This document shows positions 7,340 through 15,409 of a stretch of 64,000 bases of DNA, in pieces (the stretch's first letter is position 1; each line of letters begins with the position of its first letter). The stretch is from assembly GCF_000698575.1 (NCBI RefSeq), contig NZ_JFHD01000016.1, forward strand, positions 93,397 to 157,396, in the 5' to 3' direction. The notes beneath the pieces are model-generated. The model was not told where the DNA came from and did not search any database. It saw only the letters and a list, made by a program, of their open reading frames with translations. Source of the DNA: Caballeronia zhejiangensis (GTDB taxonomy: Bacteria > Pseudomonadota > Gammaproteobacteria > Burkholderiales > Burkholderiaceae). Made by a program: the position numbers and the translations under genes.

Positions 7340-9034
7340 TCAACGACGCGCGACTTCATCGCCATTGCGCGAAACAATCTCCTGATACTTCGCGACGACA
7401 TGTTCGAGGTTGTAGAACATGCGCGCTTCGCCGAGCAGCGCGCCGAGCGGCGAGCGCCGCACCGCCGCGAGCACGCCCGGATTCAGGCCCGCGAGCCAGA
7501 GCGTGGTGCCGTTCGCGGCGAGGCGCGCTTCGGCTTCGATCATCATCTTGAGCGCGGTGTATTCGACATCGAAGACGCGGCTCAGATCCAGCACGACGAT
7601 CTTCGCGTCGGAATCGCGCACGAGCGGGCGGATCTTTTCGGCGACACGTTGCGCATTCGCGAAGAATATCCGCCCTTCGGGACGCAGCAGCAATAAGCCG
7701 GGAAACGCTTCGTCGTCCGGATGCCGCGACGAAGCGCGCCGGAACACGTTGGTTCCCGGTATCCGCTTCAATGCGTACACAGGCGGATTGGACACCTGAT
7801 GCGCGAGCGCGAAGAGCGACACGACGATCGCCACCACGATGCCTTCCAGCGTTCCGAACAACACGACGCCCGCGCATGCCGTGAGCGCCCACACGAATTC
7901 GGTGCGGCGAATCTTCAGGATCGCGCGGAATTCGGCGGGGCTGAAAAGCCCGATCGAATAGAACACGACGACGGCCGCGAGCGTCGCGTGCGGCATCAGC
8001 GCCATGAGCGGCGCGAACAGCAGCATGACGGCGAGCGCGAGCGCCGCCGTCACGAGTCCCGCGAGTTGCGTGCGCGCGCCCGCCTGCCGGTTGACGGCCG
8101 TCTGGCTCGTTCCGCCGCCTGAGACCATCGCGCCGAAAAGCGCGCCGGCCGCGTTCGCGAGGCCGGTCGCGAGCAGTTCGCGGTTCGCATCGGGCGCGGG
8201 TTCGTCGTTGCGTGCGAACGCCCGCGCCGCCGCGATGCTTTCGGTGAAGCTCATCAACGCGATGCCGAGCGCGTCCGGCCACAGCTTCAATGCAAGCGAC
8301 AGATCCGGCCGTGTCCACGACGGCAATCCCGCCGGCACCGCGCCGACCGTTTCGACGCCGTGCGCGCGCAGACCGAACGCGGCCACCGCGACGATCGCCG
8401 CCGCGACGACGAACAACGGCGCGGGCGCGCGCGGTGCGAAGCGTTCGAGCGCGATGAGCGCGGCGAGCGTCGCCAACGCGAGCGCGAGCGTGCTCGCCGA
8501 CAGATGCGGCAAGCCCGCGACGAACGCGCCGACGTTGTGAAAGAACGATCCCTTCGGATAGTGAATGCCGAAGAGCTTCGGCAACTGATCCACGACGATG
8601 ACGATCGCCACGCCCGCCTTGAAACCGACGAGCACCGGCTCGGAAATGAAGTTCGCGACGAACCCGAGACGCAGGCACGCCCCCGCGACGAGCATGATGC
8701 CGACGAGCATCGTCAGCGTCGCGTTGGCGACGGCGAGCGCGTGCGGATCGCCATTCGCGACGGTCGCGCCGAGCGCGTTCGCCGCGAGAATCGCGAGCGT
8801 GGTCGTCGTGCTGACGGACAGCGCGCGCGACGTGCCGACGAACGCGTACACGATCATCGGCACGCAGGCCGTGTAGAGGCCGACCTGAACCGGCAGGCCC
8901 GCGATGGTCGCGTACGCGAGCGCCTTCGGTATGACGACCGCCCCCGCCGTCAGGCCCGCGACGATATCGGCGCGCGCCCACGGCTTCTCGTAACGAAACA
9001 GCCATTCGGGCGCGATGGACGCGCGATGCGGCAT
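7340..9034 (-). CDS. SulP/SLC26-family anion transporter with STAS domain
   Basis: A 564-residue inner-membrane transporter. The N-terminal 400 residues are strongly hydrophobic, with the SulP opening (Asp-Ile-Val-Ala-Gly-Leu-Thr-Ala-Gly, then Ile-Pro-Lys-Ala-Leu-Ala-Tyr-Ala) and about 11-13 membrane segments. The C-terminal 120 residues form a cytoplasmic STAS domain (Lys-Ile-Val-Val-Leu-Asp-Leu-Ser followed by Asp-Val-Glu-Tyr-Thr-Ala). The family moves sulfate, bicarbonate, chloride or dicarboxylates; the substrate cannot be read from sequence. It sits between the DUF3141 operon and ppk2, all on the minus strand. A second, only distantly similar SulP gene lies at 19385-21121. Confidence 0.9.
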   Translation of the reverse strand: MPHRASIAPEWLFRYEKPWARADIVAGLTAGAVVIPKALAYATIAGLPVQVGLYTACVPMIVYAFVGTSRALSVSTTTTLAILAANALGATVANGDPHALAVANATLTMLVGIMLVAGACLRLGFVANFISEPVLVGFKAGVAIVIVVDQLPKLFGIHYPKGSFFHNVGAFVAGLPHLSASTLALALATLAALIALERFAPRAPAPLFVVAAAIVAVAAFGLRAHGVETVGAVPAGLPSWTRPDLSLALKLWPDALGIALMSFTESIAAARAFARNDEPAPDANRELLATGLANAAGALFGAMVSGGGTSQTAVNRQAGARTQLAGLVTAALALAVMLLFAPLMALMPHATLAAVVVFYSIGLFSPAEFRAILKIRRTEFVWALTACAGVVLFGTLEGIVVAIVVSLFALAHQVSNPPVYALKRIPGTNVFRRASSRHPDDEAFPGLLLLRPEGRIFFANAQRVAEKIRPLVRDSDAKIVVLDLSRVFDVEYTALKMMIEAEARLAANGTTLWLAGLNPGVLAAVRRSPLGALLGEARMFYNLEHVVAKYQEIVSRNGDEVARR

Positions 9035-9059
9035 GACGATCCCGCGTTCCGAAGTCGCG

Positions 9060-9893
9060 CTAAAAACGCTCGGGCACGTAGCGCAGCGGCCGATCGCTTT
9101 CGCGATAACCCTCCGCCTTCTGGCGCTTCGGCAACTTCACCTTTTCGCGCGGCACGGCCTTGTACGGGATATTCGCGAGCAGATGGCTGATGAGATTCAG
9201 GCGCGCGCGGCGCTTGTCGTCGGAACGCACGACGTACCACGGCGCCTGTTCCGTGTCGGTGGCCTCGAACATGTCGTCGCGAGCGCGCGAGTAGTCGTAC
9301 CAGCGGCTGTAGGAACGCAGGTCCATCGGCGAGAGCTTCCAGATCTTGCGTTCGTCGTGGATGCGTTCCTCGAGACGCCGCGTCTGCTCTTCCTGACCGA
9401 CCTCGAGCCAGTACTTGAGCAGAATCACGCCCGAATCGATGATCGCGCGCTCCACGAGCGGCACGCCTTTCAGAAAGGTTTTCGCCTGGTCCTCGGTACA
9501 GAAGCCCATCACGCGTTCGACGCCCGCGCGGTTGTACCAGCTTCGGTCGAAAAGCGTGATCTCGCCCGCGGCGGGCAGATGCGGCAGATAGCGCTGCACG
9601 TACATCTGCGTCTTTTCGCGCTCGGTGGGCGCGGGCAGCGCAACCACGCGGAAGATGCGCGGGCTCACCCGCTCGGTAATCGCCTTGATCGTGCCGCCCT
9701 TGCCCGCGCCGTCGCGTCCCTCGAACACGACGCAGACTTTCGCGCCCGTGTAGACGGCCCATTCCTGCAGCTTCACGAGTTCCACATGCAGGCGCGCAAG
9801 CTCTTTTTCGTACTGTTTCCTGTTCAGGCGCTCATGCACGCCCGCGCCTTCACGCACGCCTCTCGATTCGCCGACAGCCCTCTCTTCGTTCAT
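9060..9893 (-). CDS. ppk2: polyphosphate kinase 2
   Basis: A 277-residue PPK2-family enzyme that transfers phosphate between polyphosphate and nucleoside phosphates. The Walker A loop is Phe-Glu-Gly-Arg-Asp-Gly-Ala-Gly-Lys-Gly-Gly (58-68) and the Walker B/lid segment is Phe-Asp-Arg-Ser-Trp-Tyr-Asn-Arg (115-122), both diagnostic. The start at 9893 is chosen for GGGAG 7 bases upstream; a start 25 codons earlier has no such site. As a single-domain protein it fits class I (ADP/GDP phosphorylation), but class cannot be fixed without experiment. It is separated from the SulP gene by 25 bases and may be cotranscribed. Confidence 0.94.
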   Translation of the reverse strand: MNEERAVGESRGVREGAGVHERLNRKQYEKELARLHVELVKLQEWAVYTGAKVCVVFEGRDGAGKGGTIKAITERVSPRIFRVVALPAPTEREKTQMYVQRYLPHLPAAGEITLFDRSWYNRAGVERVMGFCTEDQAKTFLKGVPLVERAIIDSGVILLKYWLEVGQEEQTRRLEERIHDERKIWKLSPMDLRSYSRWYDYSRARDDMFEATDTEQAPWYVVRSDDKRRARLNLISHLLANIPYKAVPREKVKLPKRQKAEGYRESDRPLRYVPERF

Positions 9894-9994
9894 TGCTGTC
9901 TCCCGATATTTTTGGATGCCATCCGCGCGGACGAACCGAGTCCGCCGTCGCGACGATGCGCGCGGCACATGGTCGCGGACCCGTCATGACGCCG

Positions 9995-10252
9995 TCAGGT
10001 TTCGTTGCGCTCGGGCACGACCTGCACCACGAGCGTGCGGTTCTTCCAGAACATGTTGTGGATGCGCGGCTGAAAGGTGCGCAGCACGTGCGGCTCGATC
10101 GAATCGAAGGTGACGACCGCGGCCGGATGCTCGCCGGTGCCCGTCACGCGCTGAATCGAATCGTAGGGTGGAAAGCCGTAGCGGCAGAGAAATTCCCTGA
10201 TTTCGTCGTCGGTCGTGGACTCTTCCACGTTGCCTATCCAGAGATCGCCCAT
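9995..10252 (-). CDS. small RRM-like RNA-binding protein
   Basis: An 85-residue protein resembling a single RNA-recognition-motif domain: an RNP2-like first strand (Asp-Leu-Trp-Ile-Gly-Asn-Val) at residues 3-9, a helix containing Thr-Asp-Asp-Glu-Ile-Arg-Glu-Phe-Leu, and an RNP1-like strand (Ala-Ala-Val-Val-Thr-Phe) near 48. The start at 10252 is preceded by GGAG at about 9 bases; upstream in-frame codons lack a site. Such bacterial RRM proteins are small and often stress-induced, but no target can be named. It precedes ppk2 with about 100 bases between. Confidence 0.75.
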   Translation of the reverse strand: MGDLWIGNVEESTTDDEIREFLCRYGFPPYDSIQRVTGTGEHPAAVVTFDSIEPHVLRTFQPRIHNMFWKNRTLVVQVVPERNET

Positions 10253-10310
10253 TGCAAGATTCTCCGTTGAGTTGTGCGACGTTTCTTCGACTAATACACC
10301 AACGGACGGC

Positions 10311-10523
10311 TCAGGTCGACCCATCTCGCTTGGCCGATTTGCGCTGCGCGAGCGGATTCAGCGCGACGACGAAAGTCACGATCCCGATGCCGAGCGCCCA
10401 CATGCCGTAACGGAATTCGAGTTTCATGTCGTACAGAAGGCCGTGGATCGTGAAATACAGCCCGGCGAGCCAGATGAACACGCCAATCGAGGCAACCACC
10501 ATGCGCGGCTCGTTCAGTCTCAT
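10311..10523 (-). CDS. small two-span membrane protein, unknown function
   Basis: A 70-residue protein with two hydrophobic stretches (about 9-30 and 40-56), probably two membrane helices, and a basic C-terminal tail (Arg-Lys-Ser-Ala-Lys-Arg). A GGGAG site lies 7 bases before the ATG at 10523, so it is very likely translated. It is on the same strand as the RRM-like gene 58 bases downstream. No family is recognised. Confidence 0.7.
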   Translation of the reverse strand: MRLNEPRMVVASIGVFIWLAGLYFTIHGLLYDMKLEFRYGMWALGIGIVTFVVALNPLAQRKSAKRDGST

Positions 10524-10710
10524 CGATGTCTCCCGGAAGCGGTGCGCGAGATAGCTTCAGTTTAGGAAAACTTCCGTCGTCCTGTGAACACACTCGTGTG
10601 CAATGACCTTGGCGCGCCGCGATCGTTAGGCTACATTTCCCGCGTATGGCGGAGCAGCAAATGCAACGCATGACCAACTAAACCAATTAACGTTCTGACG
10701 CGCCCCGCAG

Positions 10711-11682
10711 ATGCGAAAGCCAACCCCTTTCCCGACCAGGTTGCGAAATTTCGTGATGCTCTTCGTCCTCGCTGCCGCGCCCTGCGCCGCGCTGGCGCAG
10801 GGCGCGCCGGACCGCGCGGTCGTCGGCGCAAACGTCAAGCAGTATGCGAATTCCGTGCTCGCGATCATGTCGTACACCGCGGTGCCGGATGTCACGACAA
10901 GTTCACTGTCGATCAATAGCGGCACGACCGGCAATCCGGGCTTCGGTCAGACGCAACTCGGCGGCGGCTTTACCCTCAGCAATTCGTTTCCGCTCTACCT
11001 CGAAGGCACGCTCGCGTACAGCCGCTACGATCCGACCTTCATCGCGACCGACGGCGACCAGCAGCGCGCGGTGCCTGCGAAATGGAACACGTTCAGCACG
11101 ACGGTTGGCGTCGGCTGGGACTTCCCGATCACGAGCGAGCTGAAATTTCGCCCGATCATCAACGGCATGATCGGCCGCGTCGCGAGCGATGCGCGCATCG
11201 CGCAGACGGTGTTCAATCACGTCGCCAACACCAATCTGCAGTTCCTCGAGGACGGCGCGCTCAATGCGTACGGCGTCGGCGGCTCGCTGATGCTCGATCT
11301 CGAGCATTATCGCGAGCACTACGAGGTCGATGTCGAACTGCGCGCAACCGATATTTATCTACGCAGCTTCGGCAGTTCCTCGGAAGCGGTGCAAGGCTCC
11401 GCGACCGCGCAGCAGTTCAGCCTGTGGGCGCGCTGGCGTGCGCCCACAGGCTTCGCCGCGCTCGACAGGCCGGTGCGCTACGTGCTCGAAACCGCGTACT
11501 CGCATTACTTCGGCGACAGCGCGGGCGTGCTCGGCTTCAACGATCTGACATCGCTCGGCGTCGGGCTCGAACTGGACAGCAGCAAATATCCTGTCGTCAT
11601 CACGCGCACGCGCGCGATGGTGCGCTACGTATTCGGCCACAACGTGCACGGCGTGTCGTTCGGCCTCGCCGTCAGCTTCTAG
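10711..11682 (+). CDS. outer-membrane beta-barrel protein, autotransporter-barrel type
   Basis: A 323-residue exported protein. The first 30 residues are a signal peptide ending Ala-Leu-Ala-Gln-Gly. The rest alternates hydrophobic and polar residues with many aromatic strand ends and closes with a terminal Phe (Gly-Leu-Ala-Val-Ser-Phe), the BAM-recognised ending of outer-membrane barrels. Its length and lack of a passenger domain resemble solitary autotransporter-like barrel proteins. No porin constriction loop is evident. Function is unknown. It stands alone: the upstream genes are divergent and the next gene is convergent, 10 bases after its stop. Confidence 0.75.
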   Translation: MRKPTPFPTRLRNFVMLFVLAAAPCAALAQGAPDRAVVGANVKQYANSVLAIMSYTAVPDVTTSSLSINSGTTGNPGFGQTQLGGGFTLSNSFPLYLEGTLAYSRYDPTFIATDGDQQRAVPAKWNTFSTTVGVGWDFPITSELKFRPIINGMIGRVASDARIAQTVFNHVANTNLQFLEDGALNAYGVGGSLMLDLEHYREHYEVDVELRATDIYLRSFGSSSEAVQGSATAQQFSLWARWRAPTGFAALDRPVRYVLETAYSHYFGDSAGVLGFNDLTSLGVGLELDSSKYPVVITRTRAMVRYVFGHNVHGVSFGLAVSF

Positions 11683-11692
11683 CGCGCGCCGT

Positions 11693-12205
11693 TCAAAGCA
11701 CGTTGCGCTGGCTCGGATCGTATTTCGGATCGGGCTGCTTCTGCGTCTGCCGGAGCACGCCCTGAGCGTCGAAATAGAAATGGAACAGCATGTGGTCGAT
11801 GTTGTTCTCCAGGTATCGATACGTCCACACCTCGCGATCCATCCGCTTGAAATAGGCCGTCTCGAACGGGCGTCCGAACGCGATCATCACGTCGTTGCGC
11901 GTCCACTTGTTGACCTCGGCGCGGTAGAACTCGTTTTCCTGAAGCACTTGCCGAACACTGACCGTATTGCCCGACGCATCGAGATCGACGGCCGTGGTCG
12001 TCGATCCCATCGGCTGCGTGGGCCACATCAGACGCTTGCCGCCGTTCGGCAGGTCGTAGGTTTCCTTCGGCGGCCCGAGCCTGGCGACGATCGCCTGCTG
12101 ATCCATGCCGGGCTGCACGCGCTGTTCCGGCTGCGCGCAACCGGCGAGCGCGAGCGCGACGGCGCACGCGCCGTGCGTCAGCGCGAATGCAAAGCGTTTT
12201 TTCAT
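11693..12205 (-). CDS. BamE/SmpA-like outer-membrane lipoprotein
   Basis: A 170-residue lipoprotein. The signal peptide ends in Leu-Ala-Gly-Cys (Cys about 23). Two consecutive BamE-like modules follow: the first with Val-Gln-Pro-Gly-Met-Asp and Leu-Gly-Pro-Pro, the second with Trp-Thr-Arg-Asn-Asp-Val and Phe-Gly-Arg-Pro-Phe-Glu. BamE proper has one module of about 110 residues, so this is a tandem relative rather than the BAM subunit itself. The downstream neighbours on the same strand upstream in transcription are two more exported proteins, suggesting an envelope-related group. Confidence 0.72.
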   Translation of the reverse strand: MKKRFAFALTHGACAVALALAGCAQPEQRVQPGMDQQAIVARLGPPKETYDLPNGGKRLMWPTQPMGSTTTAVDLDASGNTVSVRQVLQENEFYRAEVNKWTRNDVMIAFGRPFETAYFKRMDREVWTYRYLENNIDHMLFHFYFDAQGVLRQTQKQPDPKYDPSQRNVL

Positions 12206-12240
12206 GGGTCTCTCCCGCGTCCGCCACGGTTCGTGGCGCC

Positions 12241-12840
12241 TTATTTTGTCATGGCGGGTTCCACGGATATGGCGAACGCTTCCGTATAAACGGCCTTCAC
12301 CTGATCGCCCTTCTTGACGCGCTTCAGGCGCTCGGGATCCTGAACGTGCAGATCGACCGTCTCGCCGCGCGGCCCGCGCAGCGTCACGGTTTTCGCATGA
12401 CGATCGACGGCGATCACATCGGCGATGATCGTCACTTCGCGCCCGACCTCGCCGCCCGGCTTCGCGCCCGGCGCCGCGCGCTCGGCCGAGTCGCTCTCGG
12501 AACGCGACGGCTGCGTCTTCTTGTCGAGCAGGCTCAGCGTCAACGACTCGCGGTACTGCGCGGTGACGACATCGCCGACTGCGAGCTGATCGAAGTTGCG
12601 CGCTTCGTTCGTGACTTCCAGTTCCATCACCTTGCCGGCGTTCGTTTTCAGCGTGACGGTGCGCGTCGCCGGATCGATGCCGACGATCGTCGCCGTCACC
12701 TTCGCGACGCCCTGCACCGTCGCGCCGTCCGGGTTTCGCACGACGCTGACGTCGGCCTGAGGATCGGCGGTGGGATCGGCTGCAAAGGCGCTTGCGGATA
12801 GCGCAAGGCATGACAAGACAACGAGGCTGACGCGTTTCAT
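12241..12840 (-). CDS. exported protein with two repeated small beta domains, unknown function
   Basis: A 199-residue protein with a clear signal peptide (cleavage after Ala-Phe-Ala, about residue 21). The mature part holds two similar beta-rich modules: residues about 45-100 (Thr-Ile-Val-Gly-Ile-Asp-Pro-Ala-Thr-Arg-Thr-Val-Thr-Leu) and about 135-195 (Val-Ile-Ala-Val-Asp-Arg-His-Ala-Lys-Thr-Val-Thr-Leu). Both have the pattern of a small OB-like barrel in which a Asp-containing turn is followed by a valine/threonine strand. The linker is rich in Ser, Glu and Ala. It is probably periplasmic. No function is assigned. Confidence 0.72.
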   Translation of the reverse strand: MKRVSLVVLSCLALSASAFAADPTADPQADVSVVRNPDGATVQGVAKVTATIVGIDPATRTVTLKTNAGKVMELEVTNEARNFDQLAVGDVVTAQYRESLTLSLLDKKTQPSRSESDSAERAAPGAKPGGEVGREVTIIADVIAVDRHAKTVTLRGPRGETVDLHVQDPERLKRVKKGDQVKAVYTEAFAISVEPAMTK

Positions 12841-12878
12841 GTTCGCGCTCCTTTTGTTCTATCGATACCGCGATGACG

Positions 12879-13352
12879 TTACTGGATCGTGTAACCGCGT
12901 CCCTGCATGCACGCCGACCACGCGCGATAGTACGTCTGCATCGCGCCCTGGCTCTGCGCCTGCGCGTTGGATTCCTGCGCCCGCTTGTTCTGCCGTGCGC
13001 GCATGCCGCCGGCCATCGTGCCCGTCGCCGCGCCGATGGCCGCGCCCTTGCCCGCATCGCCCGCGATCGCACCGATCACCGCGCCGCCCGCCGCGCCGCG
13101 CGCCGCGCCGCCGACGCGCTCGCCGCCGCCCACAGCCGGTCCGCCTTGCGGTGGCGGCGCCGCCGATGCCGTCGCCGGGTCGATGCCCGTGTTGCTCTTC
13201 GCCCAGCTGTAGCACGCGCCGTCGTCGCTTTGCTGCTTCTGCGCGCTCTGTCCCTTGGCCGGATAAGCGATCGGCTTGCTCTGCGCAATGGCGTCGAGCG
13301 CCATCACGGCGATCACGATGGCGCAGCCGGCACGCAATCTCGTTGCATTCAT
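12879..13352 (-). CDS. glycine-zipper exported protein
   Basis: A 157-residue protein with an N-terminal signal sequence (to about residue 28, ending Asp-Ala-Ile-Ala-Gln) and a central glycine zipper at about 78-120 with Gly-Gly-Ala-Val-Ile-Gly-Ala-Ile-Ala-Gly repeats, as in YMGG-type envelope proteins. The C-terminus ends Ala-Cys-Met-Gln-Gly-Arg-Gly-Tyr, common to a burkholderial family; two Cys could form a disulfide. The start at 13352 has AAGGAG six bases upstream. The open frame continues upstream without a stop through a DUF2950-like remnant, but that part is not needed for this gene. Confidence 0.78.
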   Translation of the reverse strand: MNATRLRAGCAIVIAVMALDAIAQSKPIAYPAKGQSAQKQQSDDGACYSWAKSNTGIDPATASAAPPPQGGPAVGGGERVGGAARGAAGGAVIGAIAGDAGKGAAIGAATGTMAGGMRARQNKRAQESNAQAQSQGAMQTYYRAWSACMQGRGYTIQ

Positions 13353-13689
13353 GGCGACTCCTTGCCTGATTTCCAGAGTTGGCGATTCAAGATTCTTTTG
13401 ATACACGACGCCGTCGTTATTGACAATGAAAGTCATCGCGCCGCTTGCGCCGGATTGCACGCGATAGTCTGCAATACAGACCACACCGGATTCAGGAAGC
13501 GAACGCGTGAAGAACCTCTGACCAGAACAGCAAATTTGTATTCTCGTGTTGCCGTTTGTAGCTTGATGCGCGCCGGACGCAGCGCCGCGAAAAACATGCA
13601 TATTCGAAGATATGCGAACGTCCTGGCGAATTCAAGAATCGCCGCATAGGTGTTTGTTCGCTGATTTGTCGAACGACTCGGGCTTTTAA
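13353..13689. other. intergenic region holding a DUF2950 remnant
   Basis: A 337-base gap between two minus-strand genes. Its first part (13368-13472) encodes, on the minus strand, a fragment resembling the C-terminus of DUF2950 proteins (separate entry). The rest (about 13475-13689) is visibly less GC-rich than the surroundings and contains no supportable gene; it probably carries the promoter of the glycine-zipper gene. Confidence 0.6.
13368..13472 (-). pseudogene. remnant of a DUF2950 family C-terminus
   Basis: In frame with, and upstream of, the glycine-zipper gene, the minus strand reads a segment containing Gly-Ala-Met-Thr-Phe-Ile-Val-Asn-Asn-Asp-Gly-Val-Val-Tyr-Gln-Lys-Asn-Leu. From memory of the family, DUF2950 proteins end with a nearly identical block (Gly-Val-Met-Thr-Phe-Ile-Val-Asn-x-Asp-Gly-x-Val-Tyr-Gln-Lys-Asp-Leu). 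Nothing upstream (to 13689) continues the family in any frame, and the fragment has no stop of its own, so it is best read as the scar of a deleted gene now fused in frame to the 5' leader of its neighbour. Confidence 0.55.
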
Positions 13690-14361
13690 TTACCCGCCTA
13701 AAGCGATGATCGCCATCGTCAGAAGCACGCCGAGCGCCATCATCGCGAGACCGGCCTTCCAGCCGCGCCAACCCGCATAACCGCCCAGCGCGAAGCCGCA
13801 GCAAAACAGCATCGCGAGCGTGAGCACGCGCGATATGAAGAGCGCGGTCGGAACGTGCTTGACGAGAACAAAAGGCGCGGCGACCGGAAAGGTCGACAGT
13901 ACGATGATGATGAAGATGCCCAGCGCCGCGAGAAAATCGTCGCGCACGAAGCGCGCGCGTTCCGGCAGGCTGTCGCTCGCGGCGATGCGCTTGCGGATGG
14001 ATTCGAGATCGTCGTCGGAGATGAACGGATCGAGCGTCGCGGATACTCTCTCGCGCAACATGCGCACGCCCGCCGCCGCATCGCGCTCGCGCTGGATCGC
14101 AAGCGCGAGCGCGTGCCTGCGCGCGCGGTCCGCGATCGTGCGAACGAGATACATGACGGCATCGGCGAGACCCCACGCGAGATTGCAGCCGAGCGCCGTG
14201 TAGAGCATCTTGTGTCCCGCCGCCTCGCCGCCCGTCGCCGCCGATACCGTGCCGACAAACGTCAGCGCCATGAAGAGGCCGAAGCACAGCTCCGACACGC
14301 GATCGACGGTGTCGAGCACCGGCGCTCGCGTGCGTTTGCCCGGCGAAGTCTCCTCGTGCAT
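13690..14361 (-). CDS. membrane protein resembling the VIT/CCC1 family
   Basis: A 223-residue inner-membrane protein with about five hydrophobic segments: two in the first 75 residues and three after about 145. Between them is a charged helical cytoplasmic region (about 80-140) rich in Arg and Glu. This layout, together with the C-terminal Gly-Gly-Tyr-Ala-Gly-Trp and Met-Ala-Ile-Ile-Ala-Leu-Gly-Gly, resembles VIT1/CCC1 iron/manganese transporters, but the classic N-terminal motif of that family is not obvious. A metal-transport role is therefore tentative. It lies 10 bases downstream of the lactate dehydrogenase gene on the same strand. Confidence 0.6.
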   Translation of the reverse strand: MHEETSPGKRTRAPVLDTVDRVSELCFGLFMALTFVGTVSAATGGEAAGHKMLYTALGCNLAWGLADAVMYLVRTIADRARRHALALAIQRERDAAAGVRMLRERVSATLDPFISDDDLESIRKRIAASDSLPERARFVRDDFLAALGIFIIIVLSTFPVAAPFVLVKHVPTALFISRVLTLAMLFCCGFALGGYAGWRGWKAGLAMMALGVLLTMAIIALGG

Positions 14362-14371
14362 GAGCGCGCGG

Positions 14372-15367
14372 CTATCCGACCTTCACCTCGTTTTCCAGGG
14401 GTTGATTGTTCTCGAAAGCCGTGATGCTCTGCAGCGTGGTTTCGCAGATCGTTGTCAACGCTTCGCGCGTCAGATAAGCCTGATGCCCCGTCACGATCAC
14501 ATTCGGAAACGACACGAGCCGCTGGAAAACGTCGTCGGTGATGATTTCGCTCGAGAGATCGCGGAAGAAGAGATCGGCTTCCTGTTCGTAGACGTCGATT
14601 GCGAGGCCGCCCAGTTGTCCCGTCTTCAGCGCTTCGATCACCGCTTCGGTGTCGATCAGTCCGCCGCGGCTCGTATTGACGAGCAACGCGCCGTGCTTCG
14701 AACGCTTGAGCGATTCCGCGTTGATGATGTGATGCGTCTCTGGCGTCAGCGGGCAAAAGAGCGCGACGATGTCCGCCTTCTCGCCGATCTCGCCGGACGT
14801 CGCGTAACGCAACCCGAGCGCCTCGAACTGTTTCGACGGATACGGATCGTAGCCGATCACGTTGCAGCCGAAGCCCTGCATGATCTTCGCGAACACGCAG
14901 CCGATCTTGCCCGTTCCCACGACCGCGACGGTTTTGCCGTACAGATCGAAACCGATGAGGCCGTCGAGCGAGAAGTTCGAATCGCGCGTGCGGTTGTATG
15001 CGCGATGCACTTTGCGATTGATCGCGAGCAAGAGCGCGACCGCGTGCTCCGCGACCGAGTTCGGCGAATAGTTGACGACGCGAACCACCTTGATGCCGAG
15101 CTTCGCGGCGGCCGCGAGATCGACGTTGTTGAAGCCGGTGCAGCGCAGCGCCACGAGACGCGTGCCGCCTTTGTGCAGCGCTTCGAGCACTTCGGCATTC
15201 GCCGTATCGTTGACGAAGATGCAGACCGCGCCGTAGCCCGCCGCGAGCTCGACGGTGTCCATGTCGAGCGACATGTCGTGGTACCGGAGCTTGTGGTTTT
15301 CCTTCTTGTTCGCCTGGTCGATGTACTGACGCTCGTAAGGGGTCGAACTATAGATCGCCACTTCCAT
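14372..15367 (-). CDS. ldhA: fermentative D-lactate dehydrogenase
   Basis: A 331-residue member of the D-2-hydroxyacid dehydrogenase family, which reduces pyruvate to D-lactate with NADH. The nucleotide loop is Gly-Thr-Gly-Lys-Ile-Gly (151-156). The catalytic set is Arg234 (Asn-Thr-Ser-Arg-Gly-Gly), Glu263 (Asp-Val-Tyr-Glu-Gln-Glu) and His295 (Thr-Gly-His-Gln-Ala-Tyr). The Tyr-Glu-x-Glu-x-x-x-Phe-Phe form and total length match bacterial LdhA rather than phosphoglycerate or formate dehydrogenases. It is flanked on the same strand by an AAE-family exchanger upstream (42 bases) and the VIT-like gene downstream (4-10 bases). Confidence 0.9.
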   Translation of the reverse strand: MEVAIYSSTPYERQYIDQANKKENHKLRYHDMSLDMDTVELAAGYGAVCIFVNDTANAEVLEALHKGGTRLVALRCTGFNNVDLAAAAKLGIKVVRVVNYSPNSVAEHAVALLLAINRKVHRAYNRTRDSNFSLDGLIGFDLYGKTVAVVGTGKIGCVFAKIMQGFGCNVIGYDPYPSKQFEALGLRYATSGEIGEKADIVALFCPLTPETHHIINAESLKRSKHGALLVNTSRGGLIDTEAVIEALKTGQLGGLAIDVYEQEADLFFRDLSSEIITDDVFQRLVSFPNVIVTGHQAYLTREALTTICETTLQSITAFENNQPLENEVKVG

Positions 15368-15409
15368 GATGCACTCCTTGAAAATTGTATTGACGGGCCG
15401 GTCAAGAGC

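Noticed and set aside
13433..14287. A 284-codon minus-strand frame over the VIT-like gene
   Set aside because: Arg-rich, out of frame with the membrane protein whose hydrophobic segments clearly mark the true frame.
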